From: Progne subis subis
Taxonomy: Eukaryota; Chordata; Aves; Passeriformes; Hirundinidae
NCBI GenBank assembly: GCA_022316685.1
Contig: JAKJHU010000026.1
Coordinates: 1,054,001 to 1,118,000, forward strand
DNA: 64,000 nt
Direction of reading: 5' to 3'
Below the pieces are notes generated by a model. It worked only from the letters and a program-made list of their open reading frames with translations. It did no database searches and was not told the DNA's origin. Made by a program: the position numbers and the translations under genes. How positions within the stretch are numbered: position 1 is the first letter of the stretch; the number at the start of each line of letters is the position of its first letter. Positions 49,760 to 61,700 of this stretch are shown here, piece after piece.

Positions 49760-52700
49760 AGCTGGTTTATTAGTGTAATCATAATTGTAGCCAGTAAGGA
49801 CATTCTTCCTCAAATTTTCTTGTTTGAATTGAATTTGTGTATCGTGCTTCAGACTGTACATTGTAGCACTACGTCTGCCCTGTATATTTGCAGAGTGCTT
49901 AGCAGCTGACATCCGTACTGAGACAACAGAAATTAACAATTCTGATTAAAAAATTAAAAAAGCATCTTGCTGTGAAACTTCATTTGTAAACACTTACATG
50001 AAATTATATTAATCAACTAGTTGGTGGTTTTTTCCTAACAATTTTATTTTTCTGAAAACATGTTTCTTATGAGACAATGCCCATCCAGCCTATTTTCCAA
50101 AGTTTATGTTTCATTAAAATAAATTCATTAAACACATGGAATCATTGGTGCTAAACTATATATACTTCCATCTCTAGCCAAATCTCAAATCCACTAAAAT
50201 ATATCTGAGATATTCTTTATATTCAAACCAGATTTTTATATAAATTTGATTTCCAAAGCATTCTGGCATCCTAAGGTGAATCACTGAATTATAATGTTTT
50301 GTAAGATAAGAGTTTTTAGGGATTATAAAAGCACAAGCATTTCTATTACCTGAAGATCATTTCTGCCTTCCTTATTTTTGATCCAAATTTTACCCTGTGC
50401 TTGGGGATCAATTAATAAAGGATAACGAGATGCTTTAGTGACAATAATTGCATTCTGTATGGATAAGTCGTCATTTGGCAATCCTTGCAGGTTCCATTCA
50501 CTGATAGCTGGAGCATCAGTCAACATTTCTATGAGGTTCAAGTCGTTACGGAAAGGAATTTTTCGGCTTTTCATTTCCTTTTGCCAGTCATTTAACAGCA
50601 GACTGCGGAACTCTTGGTTAAAAGGACCAGAATAGGACAGAAAAGCTGTAGCCAAGAGTACATCACCTCAAAGAGAAAAAGGAAGAAAATAACCCCAAAG
50701 CATTACAACTTTGCCAATTCTATTAATGAACAAGTTGATTCCTCCACTAGTTGCTACATATTCTGGCTGGCAACAGAAGAAAACACTTTGACCCATAAAG
50801 AAGGCAAATCAATCTTTTTTCCAAGGCTCATTCATGTCATTACAATGGTACATTTCAGTAGAGGCCACATTTATTTTGTTCTTACTGTGCAATTGTAGGA
50901 ATCAAGAGATGAGCATCTGGCATCTTGTTAAGGTCAGCTCAACACACGTGTAACCCTATTCCAAACACCAGATCCTGCACAAGCAGGACACAGGAGAGAA
51001 GACTTGCTCATAAACTTTTAATCCCATCATTTTCTTGTGCATTCATAAGAACAGGCTTAAACAATGGGGTGGGTGTGTGTTTGATGGGGGGGAACATGGT
51101 GGAACCCCTTATACGTACTAATTCAATGAATTACTGTAAATCAATTACAATGATGAGTCTTGGTAATAAAAGCTGTCTCAGATATCATTATGGAAGTATT
51201 AAGCGTGACAACTTCTAAACTTCTTAAAAGTTCCGTTTCAAAATTTTCCCCATAAATTTTATGACACCATAGTTTTGTACCTCTAAAATAAGAAGGCAAG
51301 ATTTAAACTGGAGAAGATATCATACTTTTATACTGAGCCCTAATCCTTTATGGGCATTTTCAAGTTATTTATAAATGAAATAGGATGAATCTGTGGGGAA
51401 GATAATCCTGCATTTTTAATAAGTTTATACACATGTATATATTATACCAGCAAATAAAATACAACCTAGTTACTATAATACAAGACTGCTTTTTGCAGCT
51501 TCTCAAGGTAAAAGGCAGAGAAGAAACTTCAGCCCACAGTAAATGACGAGATAAATTTCATTTATTGATCTAACTAATGAACCAATTATTTATTACAAAG
51601 TACTTTAGTTTACAAGAGCAAATTTAAAAAATAATAATGACCTTCTAGAAGCAAATTTTTATGAACATTAGTAACTTCAGTTAAAAATATTGATTTCTAC
51701 ATATAAATGTCAGTGCCTGAGTATCAGGCTTCATTGCCTCTATATATATTCTCAGTCATACACGTTTGATTGGTGCTTGCCAACATATCACTCTCTTTGG
51801 ACCTGTACCTACAAATATCAGTCTAGTTCAAATTTTAGTGTCCCAAATATGTGCCACCACATTCATAGCATCCATTATCTTTTCTTTTTAAATATTAACT
51901 TTAGCCTTATGTTTATTTTTCACCTAACAGGGATTTAGCAGAGGAATTAAAACAATTTAAAGGAATTAAAACCCTCATTTTTGAGACAGGGATCTAAAAT
52001 ACAAAGGAAAAGTCTGACATTTCAAATGTTTTCACTTTCACTGCCCATTAAAACTCAAACAACTTGCTTCCAAGTTCAAAGGTTTGGATAAAAACTTACC
52101 AACTAACCTCTTGGTCTGCATGGCAAAATCTTTACTCTGTTCTGTCCACCTCTCTTTTTCACCTGCTAAACCACTTATAAGACTTGAGGCAGTTTGCATT
52201 TTATGTCGGCAACGCTCAGCATCTTCCAGCAAAGTCTAGAGAAAACCATGCACCAAGAGAAAATGTTTACACTCAGATATCTGATAGGTCAGAAAAATCT
52301 CTACATCTCATTAAACAAGTAGATAAACAACAGGTTAGAAATATATTCTCAAACATCTTTATCACTATGCAAAGGAGGAAAAGTGAGATGGAAAAAGTGA
52401 AATGCATCAGGACAAACTATCAACATCTCCCAGAAACATGATACAATATTTCTTTTTAATATTTCTGTTCTTAACTTTTATTTTGGTGCAGTTGTTGAAT
52501 AGTACATAAATTCTTGATACTTATTCATCCTGGGGAATTCTACTTAGAGTTTCAAATACATTATACATATATAGCATACATGAAATTTGAAGTTAAAATA
52601 GTAGGGACTGAATAGAAAGTACAAATAAAATAGTTTTTGAGGGGGTAAGAGGAAAGAGAGGAGATGATCAGAAGCGAAGGAAAGAGGTCAAAAGCAAAGA

Positions 52701-55700
52701 GGCAGTATTCAAATACTGTCTATCTGTTATCTACTGTCCATCAACATCCTTTTCAAGGAATCACAGTGAAATTGAAAGGATGCATTAAGTGCTCCTTAAA
52801 GCAAGTATAGAAACTTCTTTTCTGTGAAGGGCAGTTCACCTGTTTTTCTCTCATTGCATTTTCATACTCGGCCTGCACAATATCTAATTCTTCTTGCTTG
52901 GCTCCCAGTTCTTCTTGAGCTTTCTGCAGATCCAGCATAGCACTGGTTAGGCGTTTCTCCTGAATTGCTAAATTAGCCTACAGAGCATAAAAACATAAAA
53001 GTGTATTCATTCCCAGAGAATTTCAAAGCATTTGCTATAATATATTTCAGAGAGCTTTCTTGTACTACATTTCCAAATCAAACCCTTCAATATGGATTTC
53101 ATCACTCAGCAAAACCTTTTATTTGAATCTTACAACAAACTAAATTCTTATTTCAGATAGCTGCACTTGAACAGTTGATTTAATGCCAATCGGAAAAAAA
53201 TAATTAAAAATACTTCTGGGAATGCCAGTCATTCTTCATGTGACACAAAAGTCAGTCGACACAGCTTGCAGAATAGAATGATGCCTCTAGAAGTCTACTT
53301 GATTTGTCCAACCAATATGCTAGGTCAAAACACAAACCTTGCTCCCCCCTCTCAGTCATTCCTAATATAATACAGGCTATTATCTGTTAAATGTGCTTGA
53401 CCATGTTCTTCCTGACTTTCATTCCAACTACTTAGGCTTGGGTTTTTTTGTTTTTTTGGTTTTTTTTGTCTGCAGAACACTGATGGAGAGCCTCTGCACA
53501 ATATTCTTATGAACTGAGATCTGGAACATTGAAAGAACCACATCACAATGCTTTTTTTCTATTTTAATTCAAAATTAATGTAAGAGCAATTGCAGTAGTG
53601 TATTTAACTAGATGACAGATGCTTTAACCCCATTCTGTAGGGGTTCAGAAGCATAAAACCACACCATCTCTTTCATCATTTTGACAACTTTCAAGTGGAA
53701 GAATATTTAAAATATATTTTATTGTAGAATTACAGCATTCAAGATAATAAATTTCTAGAGAGGGAAACACCAGTTCAAACAAGGCAGATGAAGATTCCCA
53801 CAGATTAAATCCTCAAGTTCAAACAGGTGAGGATGAGAAGCAAAGGGTGTATTTGACTGACTAACAGACCTTTAAAGGTAATACTTCTTTGTTGATGGAA
53901 AAAAATACTGCCATAGCTTTGGTCCATGAGCAAAGGCCAGCAACATTCCCACATACTCTCTTAGCTGTCTCAATGTTGTAGTCCACCATCTCAAAATAAG
54001 GGCTCAAAAGTTCTACCACTTCTTCATTAATTGTGTCTTTCTGAAATTGCTGAAAAAAAATTTAAAGTGTAAGATACAAAACACATTTAATAAGTGTAAA
54101 TTATACATACATGTATTTCAGAACACAGAACACTACAAAGATCACAAGTGTTACTTACAAACAACTACTATGAAGTTATTTGTTGTGTGCATCTTTGAGA
54201 CCTTTACCAAGTCATTCCACTGTTATAGATACTTAAAAAAAGGGAAAAAAGTTTGCCTTCATTTATGATCTTTGTTATCTGCACTCATGATTACTGTAAC
54301 ACAGCTAATCACTGTTGCAAAACATCACCGGTCCTCCTTGAAATTTCATATTGCTTAAGACAAAATAACTTTTAAGAATCTTCAAAAAGAAAATGAAGAG
54401 CTAAACTCTGGTTCAGAAACATACATTCTACAAGACAGTCCATTCAAAGGACAAGCTAGTTATCTTACCCTTAAATTACCTTGTCTAATTAGTTGAATGC
54501 ATTTAATTTTTAAAGAATTTATTTTTACTCTTTTCTCGAAAAAGCCTATTTTTCCTTCTTCCACCTGAAAAGCTCTAAATTTTCTCCCTCAAATTTATCT
54601 ACAAAGTATAATGAAACCCTATCACAGACAAACTTGAAAAATAGCTGTTCCCTGAAGCACAATTATGTTTAATTAAGCACAAGCAAAATGAAATGTTGAG
54701 GTCCTTTAGAAAATTAAAAACCTTTACAAGTAGATGAAATGTGAATACTACATAAATAACATCCATGCCACTACCAACCGTACAAAGGTTGGTAGGTCAA
54801 GCCACCTAGTAGATCAGTGAAAAATTTAAGTAAACTCAAAACGCAGAAATCAGGGATGATAACAGTCAGCAGAGCAGGAAAACATATCATTTATTCCAAC
54901 TAGAATATTATTGGTTTTAGTTATGAAAAGGGATTTATTTTTTTTTTACCAGATAGTCAGTCTTTCCATTTCTCTAGACAAATGCTGTGAACTAAAAAAT
55001 CCCACATTTTAAAAAGTTCTGACTGTGTTCATCCTAATAACTATCTATGCTTTTGCAAGCCAGTGCACAAGCTGCAACGCTGAAAATTAATGAAAAATTA
55101 AATACCAGAAAAAAAGTTATTTGATATCAGCTTTAATGAAACAGATAATAGCTATCAAAATCAAACGCTTATGGCTCTGAGTCACATTTGTCGGCTAAAA
55201 CTATTTCATTGCCCTACTTAGGAAAAATTATAATTGATTTATAACATGACTTTGCAAGAGGCATTAAAGCTTATTTCATTCTGACATATTTATTCTTAAG
55301 CCCTTAACACTTCAAATTTCCCTTTTTTATTCTTAAGCCCTTAACGCTGTGTGATTTCTCTTGCACATTTGTTCTCCTATGAACACCAGAGAAAACACTG
55401 TCACTCGTTTTCTTACATTATTGAAAAAATAAATAAATAAAAGCTTGCACAAGCACCTGTAGGCTCTGTAAGAAGTTCCCTGTTGTCATCAGCTTCAGAG
55501 ATTCTTGCCATGATGGGATGGTACAGCATTTTTCCTGATCAATTTTCACATGGTTAACTTTACGCTGGAAGAGCAGCAACACACAGTCCATGATACGCAT
55601 GATGAGGTGAGGAGGCCGACCCAGTGTGCGGACAGTGGCAATATCTGCAGGTTTTATTGTCTAGAAATTTAAAACAAAGGGCAAAGCAATTACTGTTACT

Positions 55701-58700
55701 GTTTCATTACTAAAACATGGAATATTAATCAATGCGAGAAAAATATTTATGTTATTTTTACCTCTAAAAAGCATGAAGCTAGAGGGACCCCCTGATGAGA
55801 TTTTCACTGCTAACTCCAATCACCTACTAGGAAACCTCAGCACAGTGCCTCCACAGCAGGGCCTTAAAATTCAAAATTACCATGAACTGGTTTTTGACAA
55901 TAAAAAAGAGCCAACCAGAAATATCTTGCAATTTTGCTTGGTTTTTTTAAATGTGAATATATTGACCAGAAACTGAGTCTGGAAAAGAAATACTTTTTGT
56001 TGACATCCAGCAAATGGTAGGTAAAGTAAGGAAACCAGTGAGAAGGCCTGGTATATATTTGTACCTTCTTATACATCTTACCAGGAATATTCCTGGCATA
56101 GGAGCAGGCCTGTGAGGAAAAAAATTATAATAAAGTATATAAAACTAGGCCCTATTAGGGCTAAATAAGCCTAGTGTGCAAGTCTAGCACTGTAACTCAT
56201 AACTCCACATCTTGAATCAGATTTTCTTATCAGAAAAGTCTGCTGAAGATGTCTCCTTAGAGAATTGATTTAAGCAGTAAAAAGGCAGTGGCACCACATC
56301 CAGTAACAAAACCACTGAACAATGGGAACTGCTGATGGGCAGAGCCGCTCCTACAACAGACGCAGCTCTGAGCAGCAGCTTTGCTTATTCACAGGCAATT
56401 TAATCAGTCCAAGTACATGAAATCCCAAACAGTAAGCAACAGATTACTGCAAGTGTTATGACACCTTGCCTCTAGCCTAGCACATGCCTCACTTCATGAA
56501 GGCAGATTTTAATTACTTGTGTCTATACTTCAATAAAGGGACTTCAAAGCATTGCAGACTATCCAGATTGTCTTCCCTCAGCCAGCCCTTTGTTTCCCTT
56601 CAATATTTTGCTGCTTGTTTGTTCAGTGTGCACCAAATAATTCACCAGAGTTTTTCCAGATAACTGTGTGAAAACTTTAACCAGTGTTTCTTCGTGACTG
56701 TTAGGAAATTCAGCTCAGCCATTTTTTGCTAACATACAAATTGTGGTAAAACTGTTACTTTTAAATTTTATTTATTTATTTACTTGCCTAAAGCTGTGCA
56801 TTTAATGTATTACTTTTATTATGGGGCAAAGTGCAACTTTGACAATTATTACTCAAACTTAAAAAAATTAATCTCATGATATGTTTAGAAATGCTTACAA
56901 GATGTTTTGTAGGTATCTTAATGCAGCATTTATGGTTCTTAAAATATGTTTAAAAGGGAGTGAAATAGCTAATTTTTTTAAATTTACTTTTTTCTATCTG
57001 GGTAATAACCTTTTTATTTATCAAATAATTAGGCATTTAATAGGTATTTATCTACTCTGCAAGCAGAATTCTACTATAGGAATCCCTAGCTCAAATTTGC
57101 AAATCTGTAATGATTATGAGATTATTTTTTTTAATTTTTTGAAAGATGCAGACCCATACAGAGAAGATTCTTGCTTAAGGAAGTGAATGAATGAATGCTG
57201 AGAGTACATATGCACATTCTAGGTATTTTTATATGATAGTTTGGTTTGTTGTTTCATTGTTGCTAGTTCTTTAACTTTTTTCCTGTGCCTATATATCAGG
57301 GTCTTATAATGCAAACCTTCTTCCTTATTTCACTATTCCCAGTTGTCAGTTCATCAACCTTCTTTTAGATTTTTGCACTCTGTCCTTTAAGCATCATGGC
57401 AGTCAGAGACTGTTAAACATCTCTCACTCAAGTCTTACATTCAGAAGATCCATGAAATTTTTTTCTACACTAGATTTCAAAGCTAATCATGCCAGTCCTC
57501 AAATCAGTCTTTAACCATCACATCCGCTAGCAGCCTCTCAAATGGAAAGGTATAATTTCCAGTAAATCTACATAAAACCCTTTGAGGTTTATCAATCCTT
57601 CAGGTTTCTTTTTCATACTTTTCTGTTTCTTGAGATGAGCTCCCTGATAGCATCTAACAGGGATAGATTCCACTATTACTGTTCACAGCAAAATGTCTTG
57701 AGGCATGTACTCCTATAAAGTCAGCTGAGCAGACAAAGATAAATATTATGAAAGATCAGCTAATATTAATCCTTTTAAATCTTAAACGTATGGGAATTCT
57801 ATAAAAAAAGTTTTACAAGAAAATTATTTTAAAGGAAATGAAGTCTAGGTAATGCCACAACTCCTAAGAAAAGATTTTTTTTAAGAAGATAGAAAATAGT
57901 GGACCAGAAAACTTACTGAAAATGCAATTTCTTTGTGAAAATTTAAAATAGAAGGTTTGGATTTGGATGGAATTACAACCGATTTTACATGGACAGCACT
58001 TCACTCATTGCACACAATCTGTTTAATAATAGTATCAATATTCAGTTACTGGTCTAACATCAACCTGCAGCACATGCTATATCAATGACAGTTTCAAAGA
58101 AAGCTGAAACTTGCCCTTTTCTCAAGACTATTTGGGGGTTGGTACCCACATGAAAAAAAAAAAAAAAAAATCAAAACTGAGCCTAAAAAGCATCAAAATA
58201 TGTATATTTATTTTTTGTCAAGTGAAGACTTATGCAATGCCTGCAATTTTGTATTTCAAAGACATCCACCTTCTTAGTGGTAAAGTCATACAACGTAATG
58301 ATCCAAGTACTAACCTGTAAGGCTGCTTCTGCCTCTTCCAAAGCAGGCTTGGCAGCTTCCAACTTCTCTTCAGCAATGGCTTTGTCAACTGTGATACTGT
58401 CTACAATAGCTTGGGCTTTGTCTTTCACTTTCTGGACATCACCCTTCACATTCTCAGCAGCCTGGGCTTTTACAGTAACTTCTTTCAATACCTAGAATGT
58501 GAGAAAACCCACATGCCGTGGTTAAAAGAGTTTTTGTTGTAAAATCATATCTGTCCAATTCCAGAAAACTCAAGATAATTTCCTTCAAGATTCTTCCTTT
58601 CTAGCACTTAATTTCATTTTAATTGATTATTTTTTTTCAAAATAGAAGGAATAAAAAGAAAAAAAAAAATCAAGTAGCAATACACTTTGAAGGCTGTACA

Positions 58701-61700
58701 TACCATGTCAGCTTTTTCATTGGCAATTTGAAGTTCCTTTTCTTTTACCTCCAGTTCTCTGCTTAGAGCAGCCACTGACTCAGAGGCCTCTTTCAGTTTT
58801 TCCAGACCAGTATTTATTCTGAAGTTAAAAAGCAAAATAGGAAGCATCTCATACACTATGCAATTTACACTCCACTTTCCATCTATAGAATGAATCACAT
58901 AAATCCGAATCATAATGGCAAAAGATGTTTTACACCAAAAATAAAACTTGGACAAGAACTTTCACTTTTCTGATATCTTCAGAATCAATAGTGGACAATA
59001 AACTACATTAATAAAAGCTATGGCTTGAAAGTTTACCCACTTCTAATCAAACAGTATGTCTTTATCATTGCATAAAATCCTACACGTTGGTTCTATAAAT
59101 GTCACTGTCCTTTTGAGCCAATACTCAAAAGAACTGAGTTCTGTACAACAGAGAGCGTTTTCTGATTACCAAAATTCTGAAAATTATAACCAATCAATAT
59201 TTCTTATTTGAAGTGGACACTGAAAAGAAACCAAGACCAAACAAAACAGAGTAAAAGAAAAATAGTATTAAGGTAAGACTTCTCTGATTCAGCATTAAAA
59301 TGCCCCTTCAACAGTGTTTTTTCTATCAAAAATTCTTCACTTGGGACTTTTCAGGTGAGTTTAAAGGGCCTCTGCATAGGCTGCTATAGACAAGGCTATG
59401 CAGTACTTGGACAGCTGAAATAAGTACAACCACCAACAAAGCAATTCAGACAGTGCAACCAAGTTTAAGTGGAAGAAACTGGACTTCATGAACTAACTTG
59501 GTAAATCTGAAGGTAAACAGGGCAACACCCTTCTGTTTTACAAGCCTTCACCCCTAACGTAACTACAGGTTTGAAACTCAATTTGACTTTGAAGACAAAG
59601 AATGTTTTAAAGTGAAATAAATTAGTTTAAGCCTTTCTTTAAGGTTTCCAGCTCTTTTTAACAATCTTTCAAAACTGAGAAGGCAGTTTTTCTTAAGGGT
59701 GATACCAACTGATACACTAATTGCTAATTTTACATTGCAGTTGGGTATTCCTGACATGAAAATATATCTGCAAATAGATACTATTAGTTTAATAAAGCAT
59801 CTGAAAATAGGAATAAGCATATCAAAACCATTTTCATAATCTACAAGTAAAAAGCTCAAGAGTCTAAGTGAGGCTCTGTGTTCAAAAAAAACACTGAGGA
59901 TATTCCTTATGTGTTCATAACAGGCGGTTACAAGTTTTCAGCAAGAAAACAAAAGTTGCTTCCTGGCAAATTAAATCCTATTATCTATATATTATGAAAT
60001 TACATGTAGATGTCTTTTTTTACTGTTTAAAAACACACAGGTGTAATTTATGTTCACCTCATATTCCCTCTACCTCTGTTTTTCATGCGTCACTACTCTT
60101 TCCCTCCCTCCTCCCCAAAATATATATAATCTTTAGTTTATATGACAAGAACAACTCCAATATTTGAATAAGCTACCCCTTAACATAATTTTAGGAGTTA
60201 AAAATACCTTTCTTTGCTGTGCAAGGAGACGAGCCATGAATTGAAATGAAGTATATCAGAATATATCTACCTGGGGAAGAAAACTACTGAAAAACAGAAG
60301 TAACCTGAGTAGTTTACCTGTTTGATAATGTTTGCACTTCAGCCTGCTTTTCTTTGTATGTGGTTTTATATCCCTGAATAAAGGTCAGATAGGATTTGGG
60401 AGTCACATGTGTAGAACGTCTGTATCTTTGAAAGTAATCAGAACACTTTTCTGCCACTCCATCCTGGAATGAGCCCATACACTGCACAATTTCCCTCTTT
60501 GTATCAGCAGTGCAGTCCATATCAAATGAGGACAGGAAGTGGTCAGATACTTAGGAAAAAAGAAAGAAAGCCTAAACATAAGTAAATATTTATGAAAACA
60601 TCTTAGCTTATAAACAAGTCTCTATAAAACAAGTCAGCATGTATTGGCTTCTACCCAGCTTCTGAAAACCCAGTCTTCTTTACTCTTCACCATCAGATTC
60701 TGAATATTATTCCACACTTGTCAGTAAAAAGTATAGCCAAGGATCTGGCATTCTTTCATCTCCGAAGTGTGCATCTGCTTTTTTACTCTGAACCTAGCTG
60801 CTACCTACCAGGGACTAGGTAATCACAGCCTTCCTCTGTATGCCCTATCACAGACATATTCACAAATAATCTCTTTCTTTAGTAGCATCTTTGCCTTCTT
60901 TACAAATGCTTTTAAGACATCTTCAGGGTGAATTTTTCTTCAAACTGTGTTCAAAACCATTCCTCTGTTAGAAATATTTCAACAGCTTAATACAAGGCTT
61001 TAAAGAGGAAAACATCAAGTTTTAGAATCAAGTAAGTTTCTTTTGGGAAAATTCAAGACAAAACAGCTGCATGATCACTGATCAGAAAATTATGTGTCTG
61101 CAAAGATAAAACCTACACATACCTGCCACCAGAGCATCCTTAGGCCATTGGCTGAACCAATCTATAGTGCATCCAGAAATGAGAGCAGGGAACTTCAGGG
61201 CCCTATTTCGGAATTTTTCACCTATTGGTGAAAAGCAAAGAACTACGTGAAGGTTCTGATGGACTCTGGTCATGAAATAGTCATACAGAGCTTCACTGGT
61301 TGGAGGTCTTCGTGGATGTTCCTTTTTGAAGGAGGGAATGAGATCACTAATGATCTCCTCTACTTCATCACGTGCAAATAAGTTCGACACCTTTGGGAAG
61401 AAGGAAGATTTTTCATGCTTTTTGAGATGGTCCAAAATACAGGCTATATCACAAGGTTCTTTTAATACACAGCATTGTAGGAAGGGACATACATCTTGGA
61501 CACTGAAGTTATTAGTACCCACCAACTCCTTTAAACGAGAAGTTTTAATGAAGTGATTCCATTAAGCAGACTGAAAGCTAACTTGCTATAAAAATTTAAA
61601 CCCCACCCTTCAATGGCTTTGATTCCTTCTCTTTATATTCCAATAACTAGTAGCAATTACTCTGAAACATAACCCTGAAATAATAAATAAGTAAATAAAA

